Source of the DNA: G963665545 sp963665545
GTDB lineage: Bacteria; Pseudomonadota; Gammaproteobacteria; Xanthomonadales; SZUA-36
Assembly (NCBI GenBank): GCA_963665545.2
Contig: CAXXKZ010000007.1
Location: 434,001 to 498,000 of the forward strand
Length of the DNA: 64,000 nucleotides
Direction of reading: 5' to 3'
Position numbers and translations under genes: made by a program. The notes beneath the pieces were generated by a model. The model ran no database searches. It worked only from the letters and a program-made list of their open reading frames with translations, and had not been told where the DNA came from. This document shows positions 40,326-48,803 of the stretch, piece after piece. Position 1 is the first letter of the stretch, and every line of letters begins with the position of its first letter.

Positions 40326-41353
40326 ACCGCCCCCAACAAAGCATCATAGGTCGACAACGGATGCTGCAAGGTCTCTACTGGCCAGTGATCACGTAACGGC
40401 TTGTGGGCTGTGACACTCTGGCGAAGTCGTCCATCAACATAGCGTGGTGGCAAGGCTTGTAGTGACTGACGCTCGATCAACAACTGATCAGCAGGAACTT
40501 CACCGGTGGTGCCGTGTTCACGGCGGTTGGCCGTGTGTTCCAGCCAACTGCACAGCTCTTGGTTCAATATCTTCAGATCCAGCGGCTCGCCCAGTTGCTG
40601 GTAACGACTCACCAGTGGCACGTAAAAACTGCGGCGCAAATAACCAATGAAGCGTTCCACTTTACCCTTGGTCTTGGCCCGGTAGGGCTGGCACAGACGT
40701 GGCATGAAGCCATAGTGATGGGCAAAATCACGCAATCCAGGATGAAACCGGTGCTGGCCTTTGCCATAGGCGTTGCGCGCCTGGACTACGGTGCGCATGT
40801 TGTCGTACAGAACTTCTTTAGGCACACCGCCAAACTCATCGAAGGCTTGCTCATGGCAAGTCCTGAGCGTCATAAACTGTTCGTTCTCAACAAAAGTGCC
40901 GAAGGTGTTGCGGCTAAAACCCAGGGTGGCTACAAATGCCGATACCTTGACAGGCCCAAGGCGGAAGGCGCCCCAGTCCACTTGCATCTGTTGGCCGGGT
41001 GGCGTCTCAAAGCGCACCAGTGGATCTGGCCGACATTTGGGCTTGAGGGTTGCCATGTAGGCCCGCAAAATGCTGCTACCGCCACGGTAACCCAGTGCAT
41101 GTATCTCATCGAATAATACGGTTGCCGGAATCCAGTTCGGATGTGCGGCAGTTACTCGTTGGTGCAAATAATCTTTGAATGGATCGAGCTTGCTGGGCCG
41201 TGACTGGTTCGACTTGAACGCCGGCGCCATATCAGTGCGTAGATACCTGCGCACGGTGTTGCGAGAAATACCCAGTTCCCGAGCGATACCCTTGATGCTC
41301 ATTCCTTGACGATGTAATACCTGAATATCCACAAATCCCTCCGTTCCCAACAT
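40322..41353 (-). CDS. istA: IS21-family transposase IstA
   Basis: A 343-residue transposase with an N-terminal helix-turn-helix (GMSIKGIARELGISRNTVRR) and an integrase core (QQMQVDWGAFRLGP, EVLYDNMRTVV, YRAKTKGKVERFIGYLRRSF). It is shorter than the roughly 500-residue IstA of IS21 itself, but such compact IstA proteins exist. Apparently intact. Confidence 0.9.
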   Translation of the reverse strand: MLGTEGFVDIQVLHRQGMSIKGIARELGISRNTVRRYLRTDMAPAFKSNQSRPSKLDPFKDYLHQRVTAAHPNWIPATVLFDEIHALGYRGGSSILRAYMATLKPKCRPDPLVRFETPPGQQMQVDWGAFRLGPVKVSAFVATLGFSRNTFGTFVENEQFMTLRTCHEQAFDEFGGVPKEVLYDNMRTVVQARNAYGKGQHRFHPGLRDFAHHYGFMPRLCQPYRAKTKGKVERFIGYLRRSFYVPLVSRYQQLGEPLDLKILNQELCSWLEHTANRREHGTTGEVPADQLLIERQSLQALPPRYVDGRLRQSVTAHKPLRDHWPVETLQHPLSTYDALLGAV

Positions 41354-42247
41354 GCCGCACTCCTGTTCTTGCTGAGTGCAAAGCGTACATGAGGGGGGTC
41401 AAATCTAAACCGGCACTAGGGGGTCAGTTTTACACCGTTGGTGACAGCCGGCGGCGCATGAAAAGAGCGATGAATGCATTGGGTTTTCCGATCAGCAGAA
41501 CGAGGACCGTGAACCTGATGAAAGAAGCGGTTATTCAAGTTCGTCATAAAAAGAAATTCAAAGTGACCACCAACAGCAATCATAAATTGCCGTTATTTGA
41601 AAATTTATTGGAACGGCAATTTGACGTTGAGCAACCCAACCAGGTTTTTGCTTCAGACATCACCTATGTCTGGACCCAGCAAGGCTGGTTGTATCTGGCT
41701 GTTGTGATTGATTTATATTCCAGAAAAGTTGTGGGCTGGAGTATGAGCAGCCGAATGACCGCACAGCTGGTGTGTGATGCATTGACGATGGCGATCTGGT
41801 TGCGCAGGCCAAAAGCAGGCTTGATCCACCATTCTGACCGCGGATCCCAATATGCCAGTAAAGCTTGCAGGCGATTATTGAAAGCGCATGGCTTCAAAGG
41901 CAGCATGAGCCGAAAAGGCGACTGCTGGGATAACGCTGTTGTGGAGAGCTTCTTCGGCAGCCTGAAGCAGGAACGGGTGCACTGGCGACACTACCAGACC
42001 CGCTATGAAGCCCAGCAGGATATCCTGGATTACATATCGATGTTTTATAACAGTTACAGACTGCATTCGTACCTCAATTACAGAAGTCCGAATCAGTTTG
42101 AAATGGAAATGACAGAATTAAGAAAAGTTGCTTAACTGGGTTGTATCAAATAGCTTGACCACGTCAACCTATATAGGTCACGCCCTGATCGGCTCCGCGC
42201 CTTCGCTTCTTACGCTTCGCGCAAACCGCAAAGGCACTCCGCCGGGG

Positions 42248-42261
42248 CTGCCAGGCATCAA
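42248..42261 (+). other. possible relic of a 5S rRNA 3' end
   Basis: CTGCCAGGCATCAA is the typical end of a gammaproteobacterial 5S gene with its following bases, and an intrinsic terminator follows directly. No 5S body is present upstream. It may be the remnant of a second 5S or of a rearranged rrn end. The rest of 42149-42343 shows no gene. Confidence 0.35.
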
Positions 42262-42263
42262 GC

Positions 42264-42298
42264 AAAAAGCCTCGCCCTTTTGGGCGGGGCTTTTTTTT
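42264..42298 (+). terminator. intrinsic terminator downstream of the IS3 element
   Basis: AAAAGCCTCGCCC pairs with GGGCGGGGCTTTT (one G-U pair) around TTTT and is followed by an eight-T run. It is a strong terminator although no complete gene ends just before it, which supports the idea of a lost upstream RNA gene. Confidence 0.8.
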
Positions 42299-42343
42299 GG
42301 CCGAAAAGTGTATAGGAACTGACAATTATTCAGTGGCACCTTG

Positions 42344-42490
42344 TGATGAGGCCTTGGCCTTCTTTCTACGTCATCCCGGACTTGATCCGGGACCCATAAG
42401 GAGTTGGAAAGTCGGCAGAACTAAACGCTCTGTCAGCGCGTCACGAGGCCCCGGATTGAATCCGGGGCACTCCCCGAGGCATGACCAGGG
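42344..42490. repeat. CATCCCGGACTTGATCCGGG repeat, copy 2
   Basis: Identical to copy 1 over the first 55 bases (42344-42398), then diverging, with the paired inner motif GAGGCCCCGGATTGAATCCG. Two copies thus bracket the 5S gene and IS nest, about 5.2 kb apart in the same orientation, and could recombine. Confidence 0.7.
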
Positions 42491-42548
42491 TGCTGGGCAT
42501 CGTCTACCGCACCCTCTCCACGCACCTGGCGCACAAGGCGGGCTTCCC

Positions 42549-42637
42549 ATGGTGGTGACATCCTTCCAGTTTGGCCGAAAACACCTGAGTGCGAAGCAGT
42601 GGAAGTTGATACACAAGACTGCTCTTGACTTCCTGTT
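42549..42637 (+). other. truncated reading frame cut by IS256 copy 2
   Basis: ATG 42549 opens a frame MVVTSFQFGRKHLSAKQWKL and onward (IHKTALDFL) that is protein-like and runs straight into the IS end. It is in the same orientation as the acyltransferase remnant beyond the IS and could be that gene's original N-terminus, but I cannot show it. The bases 42491-42548 also read as protein-like text ending in a stop. No function is assigned. Confidence 0.3.
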
Positions 42638-44022
42638 GAGCTATTGTCAAATCTGGTGTTTAGCCATTTGATTCAAGCGGCGACCTGATCAATCTCTTTT
42701 ACCTCGATCCCATCTTTGAATTTCACCCCCGTAATCACCTTGGCCAGGTAATCAAAGCCGCGTAGCCGGCGCCATTTCTTTTCCGCACACTGGCTCAATT
42801 TGAACATCATATGCAACATGCCATTGCGCGTCAGACAACCTTTGGATCTTTTGGTCCGGTGGCGGATGGTGGCAAAGGTGGATTCAATCGGGTTGCTGGT
42901 CCGGATGCTCTGCCAGTGTTGGGCCGGAAAATCATAAAATGCCAACAGTTCATCCCGATCCTTGAGCAAACAGCTCGTCGCTTTCGGGTATTTCGCCTCA
43001 AAGATCTCAATAAACAAATCAAACGCCTTGTTTGCATCATCCTTGGTTTCCGCCTGCCAGATGGCGTGCAGGGCCTGCTTGGCTTTGGGTTGTGCGGATT
43101 TCGGCAAACAATTCAGTACATTCATGGTCTTGTGCATCCAGCAGCGTTGCTGGCGGCTGGCCGGAAAGATTTCATCCAGCGCCGCCCAAAAACCCATCGC
43201 ACCATCACCAATCGCCAGTTGTGGGGCGCTCATGCCGCGCGACTTCAGATTCAGCAACACCTCACGCCAACTCTGAGTCGATTCTCGCACCCCGTCCTCA
43301 ATCGCCAGAAAATGTTTTTCGCCGCGTTCATTGACACCAATGATCACCAGCGCGCAGAGCTTGGCATCCTCCGCCCGCAGCCCACTGTAGACACCATCAG
43401 CCCAGACATACACCCACCGGTCCTGTCCCAGGCGACGCTGGCTCCACGCTCGATATTCCTCCGCCCATACCTGTTTCAGGCGGGATACCGTGCTGGCCGA
43501 CAGACCCTGTGCCTGCGGGCCCACCAGTACCCGCAACGCCTCAGCCATCTCACCGCTGGATACCCCTTTGAGGTACAACCACGGAATGGCTGCCTCGAAA
43601 GTCGCTGTCTTGCGCACATATGGCGGCACCAGCACCGACTGAAAACTCACTGCTTCACCGGTCTTCGAGCGCACCTTGGGAATTCTCACCCGGATCGGTC
43701 CCAGGCCGGTCTGCAACTCACGTTCTGGCAGGTAACCGTTGCGCACCACACCGGCATGACCTGATTCGGTACGCCAATCCTGATACTTGGCCAGCAGCTC
43801 CTGGACTTCACTTTCCACCGCTTCGGCGAGCAGCTTCCGGGCGCCTTCTTTGAGCAATTCGGTCAACGGATCGGCACTGATTGCTCGACGTTCCAGTTCA
43901 ATAACATTATTCTTGTTCATAGTGGCGTATCTCCTTTGGTTGCTTTGAAGTTTGGTAACAACAAATCAATCAGATACGCCGCTTTTTTTCAACTGCTCAA
44001 ACACCAGATTCGATCATAACTC
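42638..44022 (-). mobile_element. IS256-family element, copy 2
   Basis: The same 1,385-base element as copy 1, with only a couple of base differences seen (for example C/T at 38684 versus 43287, and at 39367 versus 43970). The flanking nine bases differ (CTTCCTGTT left, GAAACCCAT right), so there is no target duplication. A deletion or recombination took place at this copy after insertion. Confidence 0.92.
42673..43920 (-). CDS. IS256-family (mutator type) transposase, copy 2
   Basis: A 415-residue transposase with the same protein sequence as copy 1, including VWADGVYSG, IGDGAMGFWAAL and SNPIESTFATIRHRTKRS. Intact. The near-zero divergence shows the two copies separated recently. Confidence 0.93.
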   Translation of the reverse strand: MNKNNVIELERRAISADPLTELLKEGARKLLAEAVESEVQELLAKYQDWRTESGHAGVVRNGYLPERELQTGLGPIRVRIPKVRSKTGEAVSFQSVLVPPYVRKTATFEAAIPWLYLKGVSSGEMAEALRVLVGPQAQGLSASTVSRLKQVWAEEYRAWSQRRLGQDRWVYVWADGVYSGLRAEDAKLCALVIIGVNERGEKHFLAIEDGVRESTQSWREVLLNLKSRGMSAPQLAIGDGAMGFWAALDEIFPASRQQRCWMHKTMNVLNCLPKSAQPKAKQALHAIWQAETKDDANKAFDLFIEIFEAKYPKATSCLLKDRDELLAFYDFPAQHWQSIRTSNPIESTFATIRHRTKRSKGCLTRNGMLHMMFKLSQCAEKKWRRLRGFDYLAKVITGVKFKDGIEVKEIDQVAA

Positions 44023-44404
44023 GAAACCCATACACGTGGTGCTTTATCTGATGGGCATAAAGAAACTGATTCTCGGGTCAACCGGACATGGTGGCAGGGA
44101 AGCAGCAGACCGGCTTGTCGAGTGCCTGGGACAGGGGCATTCGACGCTGATGTTTCCCGATGGCCCGTCCGGGCCACCATTTACCTTCCACAAGGGCGCG
44201 CTGCATATTTCCCTGAAATCCAACTGCCCCATCGTACCCATACGCGTTCACTGCCATCGCAGAGTAAATCTGAAAACTTGGGACAGCAAACATTTTCCTA
44301 TGCCCTTCTCCCTCCTCGAAATCCGCTACGAGAAACCAATCCAGGTCACGACTGCAAATTTCAATGCAATGGCGCGGGTCATACCCGGCCTGCTGGATGA
44401 GTAG
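44023..44404 (+). pseudogene. lysophospholipid acyltransferase-like (DUF374), 5' end lost to IS256
   Basis: Sequence beyond the IS end reads KPIHVVLYLMGIKKLILGST, GHGGREAADRLVECLGQGHS, MFPDGPSGPPFTFHKGALHI, SNCPIVPIRVHC and ends PGLLDE. The PDGPSGPP and GALHISLKSNCPIVPI blocks are typical of DUF374/LPLAT acyltransferases that act on membrane lipids. The N-terminal part with the catalytic HX4D motif is missing, so the protein should be inactive. It is convergent with the MATE gene. Confidence 0.7.
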
Positions 44405-44459
44405 GGATTCTCGCTTTGAGCAATTCATTCTCGCTATTCTTGAATCCGTGATTTGCTGG

Positions 44460-45821
44460 TCATACCTTTAAGTCGCCAATGATCTGGCTGGGTCGGTAGC
44501 GGGTGACCAGTAGCAGCGCCATGACAAACGTCAGCGCCTCGGCCACGGGAATTGCGATATATACGCCTGTATCACCCAACCACAGAGGCAGAAACATTAT
44601 GCCCAGAACGGGCAAAATCAGGCTGCGGGAGACAGCTATTGCGGCGGACTGCAACGGTTTGTGCAGGGCGGTGAAGTACGAGGCCAGGGTAAGGTTCATC
44701 CCGTTGAACAGGAACGCCGGCCAGAAGGCGGCGATAAAGGCCAACGCAATATCGACCGTGGCTTGCTCACCTTCGCCCAGAAAGAGGCCGATCAGAGCCT
44801 GGGGCAGAAATACAAAGAGGGCGGATACAGACAGCCCGACGGCAAATGACGAGATCATTGCGGTTGTTGTGAACTGAACGATTCGCCCGGGCTGCCTGGC
44901 GCCCAGATTCTTGCTTACCGTGGGTTGCAGGGACTCGCTTATGCCGTAGCACACTTCCAATCCGATCATGAGTAAATAGCCGATGATCGTAAACGCCGCC
45001 ACGCCCGGCACACCCAGCCGGGTGATCATGACCCAATTGAACAGCAAAGTAACCAATCCGATTGACATCTCATTGGTGAACTCCGAGAAGCCGTTGTAGG
45101 CGGCGCTGCGCAGGTCTTTCCAGCCTTCGCGCATGCAATGCTTGAAGGGCACCAGTTTCAACGTGCTCTTGCCGCCCAGCCAGTGGCTCAGCAATATGAA
45201 AAAAATGCAGGCCTCGGCAATCGCGGTCGCCCAGGCGGCACCCATGATACCCCAGCCCCACAGCACGATGAACAAAGCGTCCAGTGTGATGTTAACGACG
45301 GCGAATGCGATCAGTGTGGCAGCAGCCAGCATCGGGCGGCCGTCAATTCGAACGAAGTAATCCAGCGTCAGTCCGAGTATCAATAACGGAGCCGCATAAA
45401 GATTTATTTTGAGGTAGACGCTGACCATACTACTCAGGTCCTGGTTGGCGCCCAGCAAATACACCACTTCATCCAGCAGGAGCAAACTGCCAATGCTGAT
45501 CAAGAGGGCGACAGCCAGCGTGGCATATACAGTCTTGCTGAAAATTGAGGATGCCCCGGCCTCATTGCCTTCCCCAATAAATTTGCCACACATCACGGAA
45601 CCGCCCACGGCCAGCATGAAAACAACTGCCGCAAACAGGGCAAATGCGGGCATGGCTATGTTGATGGCGGCCAATGCAGTTGCACCCACATAATTGCCAA
45701 TAAATATACCGTCAATTACGCCTGCCGAGGTGGCTGCAAGGATGCCGATCACGGATGGAATGGCGTAGCGAAAAAACACCGGAACGACCTTGCCGGTGAT
45801 CGGGTTGGTGTTATCGCTCAT
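44460..45821 (-). CDS. MATE-family multidrug/cation antiporter
   Basis: A 453-residue inner-membrane protein of 12 hydrophobic segments in two similar halves, beginning NPITGKVVPVFFRYAIPSVI, with IDGIFIGNYVGATALAAINI and, in the second half, QPTVSKNLGARQPGRIVQF. This is the MATE pattern; transported compounds are unknown. I start at ATG 45821, since upstream in-frame ATGs would add a low-quality N-terminus. The aminotransferase gene is divergent, 80 bases away. Confidence 0.85.
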   Translation of the reverse strand: MSDNTNPITGKVVPVFFRYAIPSVIGILAATSAGVIDGIFIGNYVGATALAAINIAMPAFALFAAVVFMLAVGGSVMCGKFIGEGNEAGASSIFSKTVYATLAVALLISIGSLLLLDEVVYLLGANQDLSSMVSVYLKINLYAAPLLILGLTLDYFVRIDGRPMLAAATLIAFAVVNITLDALFIVLWGWGIMGAAWATAIAEACIFFILLSHWLGGKSTLKLVPFKHCMREGWKDLRSAAYNGFSEFTNEMSIGLVTLLFNWVMITRLGVPGVAAFTIIGYLLMIGLEVCYGISESLQPTVSKNLGARQPGRIVQFTTTAMISSFAVGLSVSALFVFLPQALIGLFLGEGEQATVDIALAFIAAFWPAFLFNGMNLTLASYFTALHKPLQSAAIAVSRSLILPVLGIMFLPLWLGDTGVYIAIPVAEALTFVMALLLVTRYRPSQIIGDLKV

Positions 45822-45901
45822 AGGCGGCGGGCCCAAGGAACATGCATTGGGATGCGGTGATACCATGGATGCGAAATCCATAGCGCCCAAAAAGAGCAGG
45901 A

Positions 45902-47216
45902 ATGAATATGGCCGGACAATGGGACACTGATTACTTGAGGCGGGAAGCCAACAGGTTATTTCCAGGTGTCCACAGCAACCTGAGGGGCATGCCGCCAAAG
46001 CCCCCTTTCTTCGTCCGGGGTGAAGCAGCCCATATCTGGGATTCTGATGGAAAAGAATACATAGATTACATGATAGCCGTCGGGCCGGGGATCTTAGGTT
46101 ACAGCAACAAGGAGTACATTGAAGCGCTTAAGAGTCAGCTTGACACGCTTTATTTCAGTTCCAGTGCGTCTCGGATACCCTGGGAGATTGAGCTGGGGCA
46201 AAAACTGATTGAACATATTCCCTGTGCTGAAAAAGTAAGGTTTTGTCTTTCGGGTACAGAGGCAGTTCAATTGGTTATGCGATTGGCCAGGGCCCACACC
46301 GGAAGGAACGTCATCATCCGCTTTGAAGGCCATTATCATGGTTCGCTGGATAATGTGTCAGGTGGGATCGTAAACGAAGATCCGGTAAGCAACCCAAAAC
46401 CCCGTACCGGTAAAGAAGATCCCATGTTCTCAGAGGGACGCGATCCTATGGCGCTTGAAAACGTTTTCAGGATTCCCTGGAACGACGCTGAGATCCTTTC
46501 CAGAGTGCTTGAGCGCTGGGGGCGATCAAGTGGCCTTGATCATGATGGAGACACACAACACCGCTGGTGGCGCCTTGCCACCACGGGTTGGGTATCTGGA
46601 AAAGGTCCGAGAACTTTGTGATCAATATGGTGTGGTGCTGTGTTTTGACGAGGTATTGACCGGCTTCAGGATCGGTTTGGGTAGTGGGCAAGGCGAAGTG
46701 GGCGTCACACCTGATCTTGCCACCTATGGGAAGGCCATTGCGGGCGGTTTTCCCATGGCGGTCGTGGCAGGTTGTGCCGAGATTATGGATCTACTGCTGC
46801 AAGACCGCGTAATGGGTGCCGGTACTTTTAACGGCTACCCGATGGGTGTCGTTGCAGCCCTCAGTACAATCCGGATCCTGGAGAGGGACAATGGGGTGTA
46901 CTTCAAAATTGTGGATAAACGTCAAACCCGGCTGGTGAATGGGTTCAAGGAGATTAGCCAAAGGCATGCTGTTCCCATTCTCATCACCGGCTTTCGAGGT
47001 TATTTTGCGACTCATTTCAGTGACAGAGACGCTGCCTGGTCGGTCAGAGACCTGGTGGAAGTCGATTCGCAAAAAGGCGAAAAATGGAGGTTAAGTCTGG
47101 TCGAACAGGGCATATGGCCAATGTGGGGGCCAAAATGGTTTGTTACAGCGGCATTGACCGAACAGGACGTTGATAAGACATTGGAAATAGCCGACCTCAG
47201 CATCGCCAGCTTGTAA
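45902..47216 (+). CDS. class III aminotransferase (glutamate-1-semialdehyde-mutase-like), frameshifted
   Basis: Two frames (45902-46621 and 46455-47216) together encode about 437 residues of a PLP-dependent class III aminotransferase. The first has DSDGKEYIDYMIAVGPGILG, FCLSGTEAVQLVMRLARAHT and FEGHYHGSLDNVSGG; the second has CFDEVLTGFRIGLG and the PLP lysine in ATYGKAIAGGFPMAV. The break is in GGGGG 46518-46522; with four G the join reads LERWGDQVALIMMETHN. It resembles HemL but lacks the HemL N-terminal signature, so the substrate is unknown. The MDR gene follows 29 bases downstream. Confidence 0.8.
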
Positions 47217-47245
47217 TCCCAATCAATCTCAAACAGGAATCATTT

Positions 47246-48394
47246 ATGAGTACTTCTGCCCTGCAGCTTCGTTCACTCATTAAAGCCGACAATACGCTGG
47301 AACTTTCCCTGGTGGAAATCGACGTGCCGACGCCCGGTCCTGACGAGGTGCTGGTCAGGGTCGAGGCGGCACCGCTGAACCCTTCTGATCTGGGCTTGTT
47401 ATTTGGCCCCGCAGACATGACGACTGCCAGAGAGAGCGGTACGGCAGAGCGCCCCGTCATAACGGCTGATATTCCGTCAAAGCTGATGAAATTGGTGACG
47501 GCCCGCGTGGGACAGTCTCTGCCAGTCGGCAATGAGGGGGCCGGTGTTGTGGTAGTGGCCGGATCGTCCGCTGCGGCCCAGGCATTGTTGGGCAAGATGG
47601 TGGGCATTGTAGGCGGTGAAATGTACAGCCAGTATCGCTGTATCAGAGTGCCGCAGTGCCTGGAGCTGGAGGAGGGCACCAGCGCGGCCGAAGGTGCGTC
47701 CTGCTTTGTCAACCCTCTGACGGCGCTGGCCATGGTAGAAACCATGCGTATGGAGGGCCACAAGGCCCTGGTGCACACCGCTGCGGCATCCAATCTCGGG
47801 CAGATGTTGAACAGAATCTGCATCAATGATGGGGTGGATTTGGTCAATATCGTGCGCCGCCCTGAACAGGAAGAGATTCTGCGTGCCCTGGGCGCAAACA
47901 ATGTCTGCAACTCCAGCTCCAGTACTTTTTTTGATGACCTGACCGAGGCGCTGGTAGCGACCGGGGCCACGATCGCCTTTGATGCCACTGGGGGTGGCAA
48001 GCTGGGCAGTCACATTCTCACCTGCATGGAGGCGGCTGCCGCGCGGTCCATGGACGAGTACAACCGCTATGGAACGGACGTGTTCAAGCAGCTGTATATC
48101 TATGGCGGCCTGGATCGCAGCCCCACAGTGCTCAGCCGAAACTACGGTTTCTCGTGGGCCGTGAGTGGGTTCCTGGTCACTCCGTTCCTGCAAAAAGCCG
48201 GGCCGGAAAAGAACCAGGAAATGCGGGCAAGAGTCGCAGCCGGGATCAACACCATCTTTGCCAGTCACTATGCCAGCGAAGTGTCATTGGCAGAAGCTTT
48301 GTCGCTGCAAGCCTTGGCTGTCTACAGCAGGCAGACGACGGGAGAGAAGTTCCTGATATTGCCGCAGGCGACCTTGTCTCGCCAGGCCGCCTGA
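47246..48394 (+). CDS. MDR-superfamily (zinc-binding dehydrogenase type) oxidoreductase
   Basis: A 382-residue medium-chain dehydrogenase/reductase. The GroES-like half shows GPDEVLVRVEAAPLNPSDLG and VGNEGAGVVVVAG; the cofactor half shows ALVHTAAASNLGQMLNRICI in place of the usual GXGXXG. The structural-zinc cysteines of alcohol dehydrogenases are absent, which points to a quinone-reductase or enoyl-reductase-like member. Its partner is probably the aminotransferase upstream; what they do together is not evident. Confidence 0.78.
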   Translation: MSTSALQLRSLIKADNTLELSLVEIDVPTPGPDEVLVRVEAAPLNPSDLGLLFGPADMTTARESGTAERPVITADIPSKLMKLVTARVGQSLPVGNEGAGVVVVAGSSAAAQALLGKMVGIVGGEMYSQYRCIRVPQCLELEEGTSAAEGASCFVNPLTALAMVETMRMEGHKALVHTAAASNLGQMLNRICINDGVDLVNIVRRPEQEEILRALGANNVCNSSSSTFFDDLTEALVATGATIAFDATGGGKLGSHILTCMEAAAARSMDEYNRYGTDVFKQLYIYGGLDRSPTVLSRNYGFSWAVSGFLVTPFLQKAGPEKNQEMRARVAAGINTIFASHYASEVSLAEALSLQALAVYSRQTTGEKFLILPQATLSRQAA

Positions 48395-48412
48395 TGTGTG
48401 CCGGGAAGGGGT

Positions 48413-48762
48413 AATTTGCATAGGAGCCGCAGGCGACCCGCCGGCCCCGGTTGGGTAAGTCCGAGCAAAGCGCAGGCAACGAAGTGGGTACGGTTTCGCC
48501 GCAGGCGAAGAAGTGCCCGCTGAGTGCCGTAGCGCGTGAGCGGTACCAGAGGGGCCAGGCGCCTTTTGCATGCCGTCGAGCGCAGGCCCGAGGAGCCACA
48601 CGGTTTGCCCGCAGGGCGAAGAGTACGGCTCCGAAGCCGTTGCGCGTGCAGCCGCCTACGCGCGACGGCAGTCAGGCAGCGCTTCTTCGCCAATGGCGAA
48701 ACCGCACTACCTTCCTTTCCTGCGCTGCCGAAGGCGGGAGCAGGGAAGTGAGACTCCTTATA
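48413..48762. repeat. dispersed intergenic repeat, copy B
   Basis: The 400-base gap between the MDR and pilin genes holds no gene but carries the same element as copy A. The 71-base core is at 48570-48640, and CGCAGGCGA pieces, a TTCGCCAATGGCGAA dyad and the tail GGAAGTGAGACTCC are also present. In this copy the tail ends about 40 bases before the pilin start. Internal order differs slightly from copy A, so the element is mosaic. Confidence 0.72.
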
Positions 48763-48803
48763 TAATGCTTGAAAAGGATCACACAAACGAGGGAGTAGTG
48801 AGC

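Larger units (their letters stand above)
39440..41434 (-). mobile_element. IS21-family element
   Basis: About 1,995 bases with istA and istB on the minus strand. Ends carry TGT plus repeated boxes: TGCCGGTTTAAAATTGACCC and GCCGGTTTAGAATTGACCCC on the left; read from the right end, TGTAAAACTGACCCCC and GTGCCGGTTTAGATTTGACC. Multiple terminal repeats of this sort are typical of IS21. No clear target duplication is visible. Only eleven bases of IS3 orfB separate it from the IS256 duplication. Confidence 0.85.
37851..42135 (+). pseudogene. IS3-family transposase OrfB, split by two insertions
   Basis: The first part (37851-38034) encodes KYLFVTQHKKTWPIDLMCRV to DWMKDIAVASQY; eleven more bases remain at 39429-39439; the last part (about 41435-42135) carries the DDE integrase core: ASDITYVW (first Asp), LIHHSDRGSQYAS (second Asp) and CWDNAVVESFFGSLKQE (Glu). 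ATG overlaps the orfA stop (ATGA). An IS256-type element at 38035-39419 and an IS21-type element at 39440-41434 separate the parts. Confidence 0.85.
37513..42148 (+). mobile_element. IS3-family element, interrupted by two other IS
   Basis: Near-terminal inverted repeats TACAACCCAGTTAAG (left, from 37517) and CTTAACTGGGTTGTA (right, 42131-42145) bound orfA and a split orfB. AATAG occurs at both outer flanks (37508-37512, 42149-42153) and may be the target duplication. An IS256-type and an IS21-type element lie inside orfB, so the element is dead as it stands. It inserted about 45 bases after the rrn terminator. Confidence 0.8.

Noticed and set aside
39437..41437. Target-site duplication for the IS21 element
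   Set aside because: CCTATGGC and CCGTTGGT at the two sides agree at only five of eight positions and do not sit symmetrically on the element ends, so I do not claim a duplication.
42297..42671. Open frame spanning the CATCCCGG repeat and the IS256 border
   Set aside because: It crosses a repeat and an insertion junction; only the part from 42549 looks protein-like and is listed as a fragment.
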